This document shows, piece by piece, positions 47,701 to 58,506 of a stretch of 64,000 bases of DNA. How positions within the stretch are numbered: position 1 is the stretch's first letter; each line of letters begins with the position of its first letter. The notes below the pieces were generated by a model. It saw only the letters and a list, made by a program, of their open reading frames with translations. It had not been told where the DNA came from and ran no database searches. A program made the position numbers and the translations under genes. The stretch comes from Brachionus plicatilis (taxonomy: Eukaryota > Rotifera > Eurotatoria > Ploima > Brachionidae), in NCBI GenBank assembly GCA_010279815.1, contig QEOQ01000508.1, forward strand, positions 3,683,222 to 3,747,221, given 5' to 3'.

Positions 47701-48760
47701 TTGTACACCTGAAGAAAAAAAGCTGACAAAATTTTTTTTTCATTTAAAATTTTTCTCAATTCACTTAAAAAAAAATGAAATATTGTATTCTCCTTAAATT
47801 TAAATTTCAAGAAATATTTATTCTGACTTTAAACTTTTTTTTGATTATTAGCTAAAAAAAATGTTTGCTCTTTTGTTTGAAAAATGTGGATACTTTTGTT
47901 CATTATCTTTGTGAACAAAAAAAATAATTTTAAAGTTTCCTTTTTCAGAATTTTTGAGACCTGTTAAGGATACTTCCATGTTCATCAAATCATTATGGCA
48001 CGATTTTTTTTCTATTAACATTTTTCAATAAAACTTTGAGTGATAAAAGCCCAAAAAAAAAATGGTTTTGTACATTAACGATTTTTATTTTTTTGAACTT
48101 TCAACACCAATTCTTGTTTATTTTTCAAAAATTATTAATTTAATATTTTGAATGAAATTTAAAATAAACGGCTTAGTGTAATGGTTTATTTAAAATTATT
48201 TAAAATTAATTATTTAAAACAATTAAAACTGAACTTTACAATTTTTTTTTTTAAATTAAAATATTTATTGAAAAAAAAAAAATAAGAAGGTTTTTATTTC
48301 ATTATTTTTTAAAGCTACAAGTTGCTGCAGGTATTTTGAATGTGTAAATGGAGAACTAAGAGAATTTGTATGTCCATATCCAAAATTATTTTCTACCGAA
48401 ACAAAGCAATGCGAAACATATCAAGTGGTAAAATGTGGGATTAGAGAAAACTGCAAGTTCCCGTGTGATTTTGACGATTCGCCACTGTGTGCTTTTACGC
48501 CCAAGTGTGAGCAAAAATTGGATGGATATTACATTGATGAGTACAGACCAGGCTGCAAGTATTACTACTTATGTCGCGATGAAAGAACATATAACTACAC
48601 TACTTGTGACTATGGATACAGATTCAATGAGAAATTAAAGCGCTGTGATTTGGCAAGTAATGTAAAGTGCGACGCTTCGAATCTAGTGACCAGTTTTTTT
48701 CAAAAGATTTTGTTTTATGCTTTATTTTTTTATACTTTGAATTTTTTTTCATCAATCTAG
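44764..48760 (+). CDS. Secreted/anchored protein with five chitin-binding type-2 domains
   Basis: Exons 44764-44809, 44861-45118, 45192-45752 and 48315-48760 join in phase to 436 residues. A signal peptide (MKSKFCIAVAAFWLLGFAA) is followed by five peritrophin-A/CBM14 units of six Cys each at about 37-86, 133-184, 222-273, 277-329 and 353-407. They carry the typical aromatic and proline pattern (GYFPDPETCSKYYMC, GYYPDPDYCHVYHYC, AFYPDPYDCSAYHFC). Unit 4 spans the third intron (CPTSGERMKFVH|PTSCCRYFEC). Ser/Thr-rich linkers separate units 1-3. Such proteins bind chitin in cuticles, lorica, egg shells or gut linings. The extreme C-terminus (SFFQKILFYALFFYTLNFFS) is hydrophobic, suggesting GPI attachment or a membrane tail. 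Introns are 51, 73 and 2562 bp. Confidence 0.88.
46095..46357. repeat. Tandem-like duplication in the chitin-binding gene intron
   Basis: 46095-46180 and 46261-46357 share AATTTGACAAATTTTGAAGA and GGATGAAAAATTTTTGTAAA in the same order. Copy 2 has a short insertion (GATGTTCTT). Non-coding. Confidence 0.7.
46436..46760. repeat. TA-flanked element end with GTAAATTAC-like motifs
   Basis: Starts TACAGTGCTGCTACGATACC and continues with repeated TTCACGATATTTTACCATAT-type motifs. The terminus matches the inverted end at 26519-26529. The right end is not defined. A short minus frame at 46858-46930 (DLGKLINVKGSTFKEALEKA) might be a transposase remnant, but is too short to name. Confidence 0.45.
47555..47696. 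repeat. Short inverted repeat (about 32-bp arms)
   Basis: GCAGCATGGTACAATATGCA at 47561-47580 is inverted as GCAACATGGTGCAATATTCA at about 47671-47690. A small MITE-like hairpin within intron 3 of the chitin-binding gene. Confidence 0.55.
48070..48270. repeat. Direct repeat, copy 1, beside exon 4
   Basis: Shares GAACTTTCAACACCAATTCT, TTAGTGTAATGGTTTATTTA and TAAATTAAAATATTTATTGA with 49424-49661 in the same order and orientation. It lies 44 bp before exon 4 of the chitin-binding gene. Confidence 0.85.
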
Positions 48761-50768
48761 CAAAAATTGATAGTTAAATCTCTAACACTTTCCGAATTAA
48801 TTATATTTAATAATTAGCTATTTTTTTAATATATTTTTTTAAAATTATATTTAATAAATAAATCGAGTCAAAAAAATTTCAAAATTTTCCATTACTTAAT
48901 TCAACAAAAAGATTTTTTGAGAAAATGCAGTTTGTTTAAAAAAAATTCACCCTGAAATTAACCATAGTTTGACTAAGCGAAAGACGACGCTTGGTAAAAA
49001 TTTCAGTAAAATTCAATAGATAATTAGATAATTTAAAGTTAATAATTTGAATATTAGTTAATTTTTTTTTTATTGGAAAAAATTGTTTTAATATTTTTCT
49101 GAGAACAAGTTTTTTTTATTATTCCAGTAGTATGACAAAGGGCCTCATCTAAAATTTGTACTACAAAAAAATGACAATCAAGTCTGAATCAAGTCAAAGT
49201 GCTTGATGTAATGAAATAGAAATGAGGAAGAAATGAAACAACTATTTGATCTGATTTTAATTTTTTTGAGAGCAAATTTTTACCTTTTTTTTAATTCTGC
49301 AATTATATTTTGTAGCAATGAATTTTTGTTTTCATTTTGGCAATAAAATAAAAAAAATATTTAATTTTGATTTTTATTAAAATTTGAAATGTTATGTGAC
49401 AACCAAAAGTGAACATTCATTTTGTACATTAAAGATTTTAATTTTTTTGAACTTTCAACACCAATTCTTGTTTTTTTTTCAAAAAATATTAATTTAATTT
49501 TTTGAGTGAAATTTAAAAGAAACGACTTAGTGTAATGGTTTATTTAAAATTATTTAAAACAATTAGCATTTTTTTGTCTTGTAAGAACTTTTCAACTTTA
49601 TCAAAACCACTCAGCCCGGAACTTAAATTTACAATTTTTTTTTAAATTAAAATATTTATTGAAATAGTAAAGTTTTCAAGTCATATGAATTGGCTTCGAC
49701 TTTAAGATTTTTGAACAACAATTTTAAATATTTTTAAAATTAAAATAGTCATTAGATTTAATAGAAAAAAAATAATGTTCAATGTGATTTTTTTATGAAA
49801 TTTTTTTTTCATTATTCATTTTTATTATTTTTTTGACGGAACACCTGATTCAATTATCAATTCTAGATATAGTGAAAAATTGAATAAATAGCAAGAGAAC
49901 GTCTTTAAACCAGCTTAGTAGAGAAAAGGGTAAAGTCAAATATTAATTACCAATTATTTTTTAAATTAAGTTTTACTTTTATTTTAATTAAAATCTTTGT
50001 GTTTATTTAAAAATCGAAAAACAAAATATAAAGGTGTTTATGATCTGTTTTTATGCTTTTTTTCTTCTTTGAAATTTTCATATTTTTAATTTTTGTTCAT
50101 TTTTAGACGCTTACAAATGATTGAAAAAAAAAAAACTTTTTTTTGAAATTAAAATTTTTTTTATGTTTGACAATGGATAAAAATAAAATAAAAAATTACC
50201 AATAATTTAATGTATTTATTACTTAATGGTAATAATTTTTTGTCAATAAAGTTTTTAATGTTTTACACTCATTATTTGTATACTTTTAAATAAGAACAAA
50301 AATTCAAAAAATTTTAGTTTTAAAGAATAAAAACAGATCATTTATCAAAAAAAAATTTATTAATTTCTGTTTGACTTTACCCCAGTTTTGTTTTACATTC
50401 TCAGATTTGGGACTTTATTGTTTGAGTTTCCCAGAAAATATAACATTTTCTCTTGGCGATTTTTGTTTTTTTTTGTTTGACTTTCACAAATCAATGTTTA
50501 GCTTTACCTCTCACCCAGCTTAGTAAACCATTTCTTTTTTTCACTCTTTAAGCATTGTCCAAAATGAGTCTCGCATAAAAAAAAATTTTAAATTCCTAAA
50601 GATTTAAAATATCACAAATAAAAAAAAATTTCTGAAGTAGAGACAGCGTTTTTTCAAGTGATCAAAATTTTTTTTTATTCTCAAATTCGCAAAAAATTAA
50701 TTATATTTCTATTTTAAATAATTTTTAAATAAAATTTTAATTTACAAATAGTCAAGGTCCACGACCTG
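48761..50768. other. Intergenic; holds direct-repeat copy 2
   Basis: No gene. The repeat copy at 49424-49661 is described separately. 50390-50520 has a slightly higher GC content but no open frame of note. The last 300 bp should include the 3' end of the minus-strand FAM162 gene. Confidence 0.5.
49424..49661. repeat. Direct repeat, copy 2
   Basis: Partner of 48070-48270, carrying an extra block of about 55 bp (TTGTCTTGTAAGAACTTTTC onward) that copy 1 lacks. Together the copies bracket the last exon of the chitin-binding gene. Confidence 0.85.
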
Positions 50769-51354
50769 CTAAACGTGATTGTTTTCCGCTTTTTTCTTAA
50801 GCATTTCCTGATGTGCCTTACTGTATTCCGAGTGCTGCTTGATTATATCGTCAGTGTGCTTCATTCCACGCTTATGGTCCCGCTTGCCGATGAGAACAGC
50901 AATGAATGAGCCCAACACAGTGATTCCAATTCCGACAATGGTCATGTACGCTCTGCCTTTGTCTTTGGCAAAGTGCACCTGAGAGGAACTAAAATCAACA
51001 AATGAGTAAATCTAAAAATGAAAATATTCCCAATCTAGCTCTCACGGCAATTCATCAGGGATGTCTTTAATCGATGCATACTTGGTTGAGCTAAATTTGA
51101 ATACCAAATATCTGTACAAAGGAGTCAGCTTGGTCACTTGAGAAAAAAAAATTCTAAATTTTTAAGTCTAATAAAATTTAAAAAATACTCTGCTGAGGAA
51201 TTTGATTGATGTTGGTGTCGGAGTTGACCGGTGCCTTTGGCGCCTCAGGATTTTGGACCGCATCTTTTACTGACTCGGTCGTGTTAAAGCGCAAACAAAC
51301 AAGCTGTTTTAACTTTGGATTTTTGACCAAATTTGAATTAGCTAAACGAAACAT
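50769..51354 (-). CDS. FAM162 family mitochondrial membrane protein
   Basis: Exons 51354-51189, 51136-51046 and 50988-50769 join in phase to 158 residues. The N-terminus (MFRLANSNLVKNPKLKQLVC) is basic and hydroxylated, like a mitochondrial presequence. The family core follows: LTPLYRYLVFKF, then KYASIKDIPDELP, AKDKGRAYM, one membrane helix (MTIVGIGITVLGSFIAVLIG) and the GKRDHKRG block with a charged tail. Vertebrate FAM162A (HGTDP) is a HIF-1-induced mitochondrial pro-apoptotic protein; the role here is inferred only by family. It is transcribed away from the HIG1-domain gene, 258 bp apart. Start and stop are unambiguous. Confidence 0.82.
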
Positions 51355-51612
51355 TCTTTAATTTAAAAAAAAAAAAATTAAATTTTTATTTCTTTATTTA
51401 TAACACTAGTAATGATGATACAGCAAAATATTTTTCTGAGTTAGTTCACTTTGGAGTTTTATACGAAATTTTTCGCATCTATCTCGGAGGGAAGGAACGC
51501 TTTAAATTATGATTTTTCTTTTCCATACTAAATTTTAATTTTGCAAGAATATGGAGTATATAAGCAAAAAAATATTATAAAAAATTTTATTTAAGAATTT
51601 TGCTTTGAAAAA
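51355..51612. promoter_or_regulatory. Putative bidirectional promoter of FAM162 and HIG1-domain genes
   Basis: A 258-bp gap between two outward-facing ATGs. It contains GTTATAAATA (TATA-like, about 51410), TATATAAGC (about 51557) and a GC-richer core CTCGGAGGGAAGGAACGC (51484-51501). I see no canonical hypoxia element (RCGTG) on either strand. Shared regulation is inferred from layout alone. Confidence 0.5.
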
Positions 51613-51979
51613 ATGTCTCAATTGGAGTCAAGAGGTTTTTGGGAAAAATTCAAAAAAGATCCAGTGCCGGCAATAGGTAACCAAAGGGTTGTTAGACAAA
51701 AAAATTTTTTTATGAATTTAAAATGAAGGTATGGCTGGATTTTTCGGCGTAGTGGGCTATTCATTGTACAACTACCGCAACAAGAGTGCCAGCACCAAAC
51801 CAAGCGTTTACGTCATTCAGACTCGTGTTGCCGCTCAGGGTCTCGTCATCGGCATCCTAACTGTGAGTCTTGGATTCCACATGTACCAGAATTATTTGCA
51901 TAGAAACGAACCTCACGAGAATGCGTTGAATTTGCACCATCATCATGATCAGAACAAAGATACAAACGCCAAACACTAA
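51613..51979 (+). CDS. HIG1-domain mitochondrial protein (HIGD1/2-like)
   Basis: Exons 51613-51676 and 51729-51979 (52-bp intron, phase 1) give 104 residues. The HIG1 domain occupies about 15-85: FKKDPVPAIGMAGFFGVVG leads into the first membrane segment, then YVIQTRVAAQGLVIGILTVS gives the conserved R-x-x-x-Q-G turn and second segment. A His-rich tail (HHHHDQNKDTNAKH) ends it. HIG1 proteins associate with respiratory complexes III/IV in the inner membrane; HIGD1A is hypoxia-induced in vertebrates. Which HIGD subfamily it belongs to cannot be fixed by eye. Its divergent partner is FAM162. Confidence 0.9.
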
Positions 51980-52408
51980 ATTTGTGTGATGTGTGCTCAT
52001 CAATTTTTGTGTTCGTATTTTAGGATTTTTGGAATTTAATAAATGTTTTTATTTGGGAAAATTAGTTCTTATTTGTCAAGGTTCTAATAATTTAGAATCT
52101 TAAAGAGTTAAATTAAATTTTTGTTCTGTTTACCTTGAAATTTTTTTTAATTTCTAGTACCGGCATTGTCATCATTTCATGTAGGTATAACTCTTTTTGT
52201 TCGGAAACTTTAATACAGAGCTTTTTTTAGTCTTTTTGATTTTATTTTTAAAAAATTAGGACTTGACACTGAAACTGAAAAAAATTTTTTTAACTTCTTT
52301 ATTTAACTCGCTAAAATTTAAAAAATATTGTAATTTAATTAAAATAAAAATTAAAAAAGCAACAAGAAATTTGAAAAATTTTATTAAAAAAAACAAATTA
52401 CAAATGGG
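51980..52408. other. 3' flank of the HIG1-domain gene
   Basis: AATAAA at 52038-52043 is a plausible polyadenylation signal. Otherwise non-coding. Confidence 0.5.
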
Positions 52409-52754
52409 GAAATATCACTGGAATTTTGAGTAAAGATTAATTGTGATATTGAGGCTTTCAACAAATTTAAAACTAAATTAGAAAAATCTTTATTTAAAAA
52501 ACAAGTCAATATTCAACTTTTAATATTTTTGGATAATTAAATAAAATTTTGTTTTCATATTAAGAAAAAGATGATCACAGCAAAATGATAATTTACTTCT
52601 CTAGGGAGAACCAGACAATATTTATTTGGGGATTTTTCAAGTATAAGTTATTTTATAGAATCTGACAACACATCATTATGTTATAATTTATTGATAATAT
52701 AAAAATGCAAAAGAAAATAAAAATAATTATTTTTTTTTTAAATTATAATTTCAA
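52409..52754. repeat. 350-bp direct repeat, copy 1
   Basis: Nearly identical to 54892-55239, sharing blocks such as ATCACTGGAATTTTGAGTAA, ACAACACATCATTATGTTAT and ATAATATAAAAATGCAAAAG. No coding capacity and no obvious inverted ends. Confidence 0.9.
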
Positions 52755-54891
52755 TTTAGCAACTTTTTTTATTTAACTTATTAAATTTTACTAGGAAGTA
52801 TTGTCATTTAATTAAGACAAAAAATAAAAAAGGAATAAAAATTTTGAAAAATTTTTTGGAGCTAAAAATATATTATAAAATATTTTATGATTCGAAAATT
52901 CCTGAAATTATTAGATTTAATGATTAAAATTTTATTTAAATCAATTAAAAAGAAAGTTTTAATTTGAAACATTTTAAGTGATAAGATGAATGGATCGATG
53001 GAATAGATAAATTATTTGTTTTTTATAAATACACAAATATGGTCAATTAAAAATAAATTTTTAAAAATATCAAAAGTCTGTTGAAAGAATTCAAGGCTTG
53101 ATTTTGCTTCAAATTATATCAACTTCTGATATAGTTATTTATACTATGGGATAAAAAATTAAAAATAGATTTTTTACAAAATATTTTTTTCCAAAAAAAG
53201 GCATTCGAATTAGATTGCTATTTATTCAGAACACGAGGGGATTTTTTTATTAAAATTTTAGAAATTTTTTTTGGCCACCAAAAGATTCAATTTTATTCTA
53301 TGAAAGTTTAAAATTTTAAAATAAACTCAAGATATTTATTTCAAAATTTGCTTCAAAACTTCACTGTAAGAAAACATTTTTGCAAAAAAAGATTTCTAAA
53401 AAATCATTGTTTTAATAAATGATAAGAAAAATTTTAAATTTTATTTTTTTTAATCGAAATCACTATTCAAAAGTTTTTTGATTAGTTTTGTTTTTTTATA
53501 TTCTTATTTTAAAAAATTTAAAAGTTTTAAGTAATATAAATAATTTTATCGTCATTATAAATTTATTAATTATCGTCATGAGATAATTGAATTTTGTGCA
53601 TCTAAATCTTTGAAATAAAAAATGATAATAAGGTTTAGTGATTAAAAATCATACAATGGTCTCTAGTTATTTTAAATTTTAAATTTATTTTTTGTTCCTT
53701 TAATTAAAAGAAAATGCCAAAATAAAATCAAAGTTGCTTAATAGTCTAAGTAGTTGGTTTTGACCTGGACTTGACTTAAAACTTGTGACTTTGAATAAAA
53801 TCTAATGAATAAATAAATTCAAATAAGTAGAAAAAAAAGTTAAAGACTCCGATTATTGTACCGATTAAAAATTTAATAAGGAACTTAATAAGTCTTAAAT
53901 TTAACAATTGATTTTATTCAAAAATTCAATTATTTAAATGAAATTAAAGTAATTAAACAACGAAGTACATCTTTCTAAGTCAAATATATTTTTGGTATCA
54001 TTTTTTAGTAATTGGTATAAAAATAATTAAAGAAAAATATTTTTTTATTTTTAAGAGCCTTTGGCAACTTGATTTCAAAATCTTAAGTTTATTTTTTGAA
54101 CTTAAAGATCTATGATTCTACGAGAAGTCAAAATGCTTTAGAGCCAGTTGCTGAACAGGTGAAGTTTCTACGGTATTTTTGATATTTTAATTTTTAAATA
54201 ATTATTGAAATATTTTTATCAAATTTTTAGTAATTAAATTTTATATTTCCAATATGATTGACGCGTTTGACCAAAAGTTTAATTTTATAAAAAATGAAAA
54301 AATGTTTTTAATGAAATTTTTATAAAATAAATAAATAAAAATTAAATAATTTTTTTTACAACAAATTAAACAAGTATCTTATTAAAGAGAAGCAAATTTA
54401 GAATTTTTTAAATTTCAGAAAAATATTTATTAACTCAGTCCCTTCTGATACTATTTTAATTATATCATGTATACTTGGTTTAAATAAAAAAAACTAAAAT
54501 TATCTTCGGAATGATTTTAACTATTGATACTTTAGTGAATTAATACTTTAGAGAATCTGTCAAAATTACTTAATGCTTTTCTATTATTTGGTCTAAAATA
54601 ATATTATAAATATGTTTAATAATTCTTTATTAAGGTTTAAAAAATTTTTTTAAAACCTAATTAAAAAATTAAGTTAGTTAAAGTAAAAAACAGATACCAA
54701 ATATTGTTTAACTTATTATAAAAAAAAATTGATTAACTGTTATCAAAATTTTTCAGATTAGTGACATTTTTCTCAATTTATTTATAATTTATTTATTTAT
54801 AATTAATAAACTGCACCTCATAGGCGACTTAAAAAAAAATAAATAAAAATGTTTCTTGTTTTTTCTTTAAAAAAGGCAAATGGAGAAATTT
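52755..54891. other. Non-coding between the 350-bp repeats
   Basis: No gene. At 53740-53800 a short AAGTC-type block (GGACTTGACTTAAAACTTGT) belongs to the hAT-like family seen at 43.9 kb. Confidence 0.5.
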
Positions 54892-55239
54892 AGAAATATC
54901 ACTGGAATTTTGAGTAAAGATTAATTGTGATATTGAGGCTTTCAAAAAATTTAAAACTAAATTAGGTAAATCTTTATTAAAAAAACAAGTCAATATTTAA
55001 CTTTAAATATTTTTGGATAATTAAATAAAATTTTGTTTTCATATTAAAAAAAAGATGATCCAAGCAAAATGATAATTTACTTCTCTAGGAAAAACCAGAC
55101 AAGATTTATTTGGGAATTTTTCAAGTATAAGTTATTTTATAGAATCTGACAACACATCATTATGTTATAATTTATTGATAATATAAAAATGCAAAAGAAA
55201 ATAAAAATAATTATTTTTTTTTTAAATTATAATTTCAAC
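54892..55239. repeat. 350-bp direct repeat, copy 2
   Basis: Partner of 52409-52754, about 93-95% identical by eye. Both sit between the HIG1-domain gene and ETHE1. Confidence 0.9.
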
Positions 55240-55727
55240 AAATAAAAAGCTTTTTTAATTTTTGTTAGATATCAAAATTTTACTAACAAATTCAACGCTA
55301 AAATATTTTGCGTATAATCATAGATAAACTTCACATAGTATTTAAAATTATGCATAGTACCTGAACTATCGTGAAATTTTCGCAAAGGAAAAAATTTGAG
55401 AGCTATCAAGTGCTTACCTAAAATAAATTATTGTTTGTCGAAAAAAGGTGTATTTAAAGTTTTTGAAAAATGATTTACTTAGCATGATGAAGCTAATTTT
55501 TGAAGAAATTCAAGTTTTATCTTGATTGAAAATTAATGTTTTACCAAGGGTGGGTTATTGAGCTCAGTGAAATTCTATTCCTTCTCATTTTTGACTAAAT
55601 GGTTTCATTACTTTGTGTGGTAGGCTTAAAACCAAACAAGCGCATCGAGCCAGATGGGTGTATGGAAATTTCTAATAAATTGCTCATTTTTTTTAGATAT
55701 TTGCGTGTGAAAATAAAAGATATAAAA

Positions 55728-58506
55728 ATGTTTAAAAATTTAGTTAAACAAATTCCAAAATTTAATGTTTATTACAAAAATCAACTTGTAAAAAGCTTAT
55801 CTAGCATGACAAGTGACAGCCCGATGAAATACAATGCTTGTATGAAGCATCCAAATGAAGCGGTCATCTTCAGACAGCTTGTTGACAATGCCACCTATAC
55901 TTACACCTACATTCTAGCCGACTTGAGGACCCGAGAGGCAGTCATTATCGACCCTGTTTATGAGAAGGTCGAACGTGACGTTGAGCTCATCAATCAGCTA
56001 GAGCTTAAACTCAAATATGCCTGTAAGTAAATTTTCACTAAAGAAATATTTTTTATAATTTATTTTTGCTGTTGATTCCTTTATTTTTAAAAATGGTCAA
56101 ATGTGATTAGGAAAAAGGTGAAGACTAAAACTGTGACTAAAGATCACATAATTTGCTTTTTACTTTTTAATTGCCGAATTTAGAAAATTTAAACTAGAAA
56201 AATTAAAATTTTATTAAATTATTATTATTATTTATTTTTTAATTAAAAAAAAAATTTTTATTTGAGTACATGAATTTTGTTTTTTGGTTATATCCGATTC
56301 AATATTCTGATTTTTCATCATCGTTAATAATACATCAATATCTTATTTTATTTTTTTTTTGTTGTTTTTATTTTTTAAATTATCAATACTTTACAAAAAA
56401 ATTTATTGATAATTTTTAAAATTGATCAAAAATTAATTAATTTACAAATTGTTAAGTGTGAGTAAATTTTTGTTTTTTCAATAAAAAATTATTATTTTCC
56501 AAGTACGGGTAATTAAGAGCCATACGAACTATTTGAGTATATTTTGGTAGAACCATGAAGGGAAAATTTAAATCATCTATGAATGTACCACTAAAACTAG
56601 CAAAATCGATAAGCAGTTTTTTTAACCGTATGGTTTTTACAAAATTTTTCGTAAATTTCCAAGGATATTGGTAAAGTGTTTTTCAATTTTAATGGCATAA
56701 AATAGAATCGGATTTTATCTAAAATTACCTAAAATACAGTAAATTTACCTATGAATATTTTGGTAATAAAAATTTTATAAATTATTGACTGCTATTAAAA
56801 AATTTGAAATTAAGTAAAAATATATTAAACACTACCATTTTTTTGTCAATTTAAAAAATAAAATAAAATTCTAATTTTTCTTTTTTTTTACTTGAAAAAT
56901 ATAGAGATTTATTAGCTGATTATTTATTACTTTTTGGATCCTGGTTGATAGGTCACAGACTAAAAGAAAACAAAAAATTTTTGGATTTTAAATAAATAAA
57001 AAAATTTATTGTTTTTTAGATTTTTTTCTTTTTTTACCATATTTTACGTAAAAAATAGTAAAAAATTAAATTAATAAAAAAAAATTCGGAATTCAATCGT
57101 ATTTTTTAACAAAATTTTATGAAAAACAATTAAATTTGAGATTTTTTTGGCATTTTTGGATTTTACATAAGTTAACATAAAAATTGGTAATTTTATTTTA
57201 TTTGCGTAAAATTTAGATAATTTACCATTTTTTACAATTCTTGTTTTACGTTAAAAAATAGTAAAATTACCATTTTTTTTAATTGTAAATTGATCCATTG
57301 TAAATTTACCATGGATCCTTTTATCAAATCACTACTTTATGTGTTAAAATTTAAAATTTATTTTTTTCATCTAAAAAAATGGCCCATATTTTTATAATCA
57401 CTAATTTAACTTCACTTCTATAAATTTGCTTTTATCTATATAAAATAAATTTTAGCTTATGAAACTATTTTATTAAGATAAAAATACTTTTTATATTTTC
57501 TTTTCATTTTTTTTTTCGAAAAAAAAAATCTAAATAGATTGATTTAAGAAGATTTTGTAATGAAAATTTATTCTTAAAATCATTAATTTTTCAATGATTT
57601 TTTAATGATTCTTTAAAGAATAGTTGATTTTTCATTACTTTTGGGTTGACTGGGAAAATTCTAAAATACTCGGCACCTTTTTCTCGCTTTTTGGTATTTA
57701 TCTCTAATCTAGCAATTTTTTGAATATCTATTCTTTTGACAAAACTATTCGATTCACCTTCCAAATAAAGCATTTTAAAATTTGATGAAAAAATTAAAAT
57801 GATCATTTTTAAAGAATAAATTTATTTTAGTGATAAAAAAGTAATTTTTGTTACAAAAACAATTAAAAGCCAAAAAAAAATACACTTTTTTTAAATTGAT
57901 TAAAATGATCTTTCTTTTTTATACTAATTTTTATTTTTTTATGTTTAAGTAAACACACATGTTCATGCTGACCACATAACCGGCTCTGGACGCCTCAAAA
58001 ACTTTGTTCCCAATATAAAGAGCATGATAAGTGAAGCCAGTAAAGCAAAGGCCGACATACACATAAAGGAAGGAGATAAGATCCAGTTTGGAAATGAATT
58101 TTTACATGTCCTAGCGACACCTGGTCATACTAATGGGTGTCTAACTTACGTCAGTCACACTGCCAAAATAGCTTTCACTGGTGACGCTCTTTTGATCAGA
58201 GGTTGTGGTCGAACTGATTTTCAGCAGGGTAGCTCAGATACTCTCTATGACTCTATCCACGATAAAATTCTATCGCTTCCAGACGAGTATTCAGTGTTTC
58301 CGGGACATGACTATGTTGGCCGAACATCAAGCAGCATTGGCGAAGAAAAACGATTTAATCCAAGGCTGACTCAGAAAAAGAAGGAATTCATAGAAACAAT
58401 GAAAAATTTGAATTTAGTTTATCCAAGATTGATGGATGTTGCTGTACCTGCTAATTTGGTATGTGGTATTCAAGAGCCAAGCGGCGACAATAAGCCAGAA
58501 AATTAA
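55728..58506 (+). CDS. ETHE1: Persulfide dioxygenase ETHE1
   Basis: Mitochondrial matrix enzyme oxidising glutathione persulfide to sulfite in sulfide detoxification. Exons 55728-56022 and 57950-58506 (intron 1927 bp, phase 1) encode 283 residues. The metallo-beta-lactamase signature [14 protein letters not shown] starts at 99. The iron ligands expected from human ETHE1 are all present: His102, His158 (PGHTNGC) and Asp177 ([19 protein letters not shown]), with His218 in FPGHDY. The N-terminus ([20 protein letters not shown]) looks like a targeting peptide and supports this start. An in-frame ATG lies at 55599, but a GTAGGC donor and TTTTTTTTAG acceptor (about 55619-55696) suggest a leader intron, so I prefer 55728. 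The large intron carries GTAAAATTAC motifs at 56680-57310. Confidence 0.95.
56520..57320. repeat. Decayed TA-type element in the ETHE1 intron
   Basis: Dense GTAAATTTACC and TTACGTAAAA motifs at 56680-56760 and 57030-57310 resemble the ends of the Tc1-like elements at 21284-22289 and 46436. Clear termini were not found. The rest of the intron shows nothing coding. Confidence 0.4.

Noticed and set aside
55599..55727. Upstream in-frame ATG of ETHE1
   Set aside because: A likely leader intron (GTAGGC...TTTTTTTTAG) removes part of it, and the peptide lacks targeting character; the ATG at 55728 fits better.
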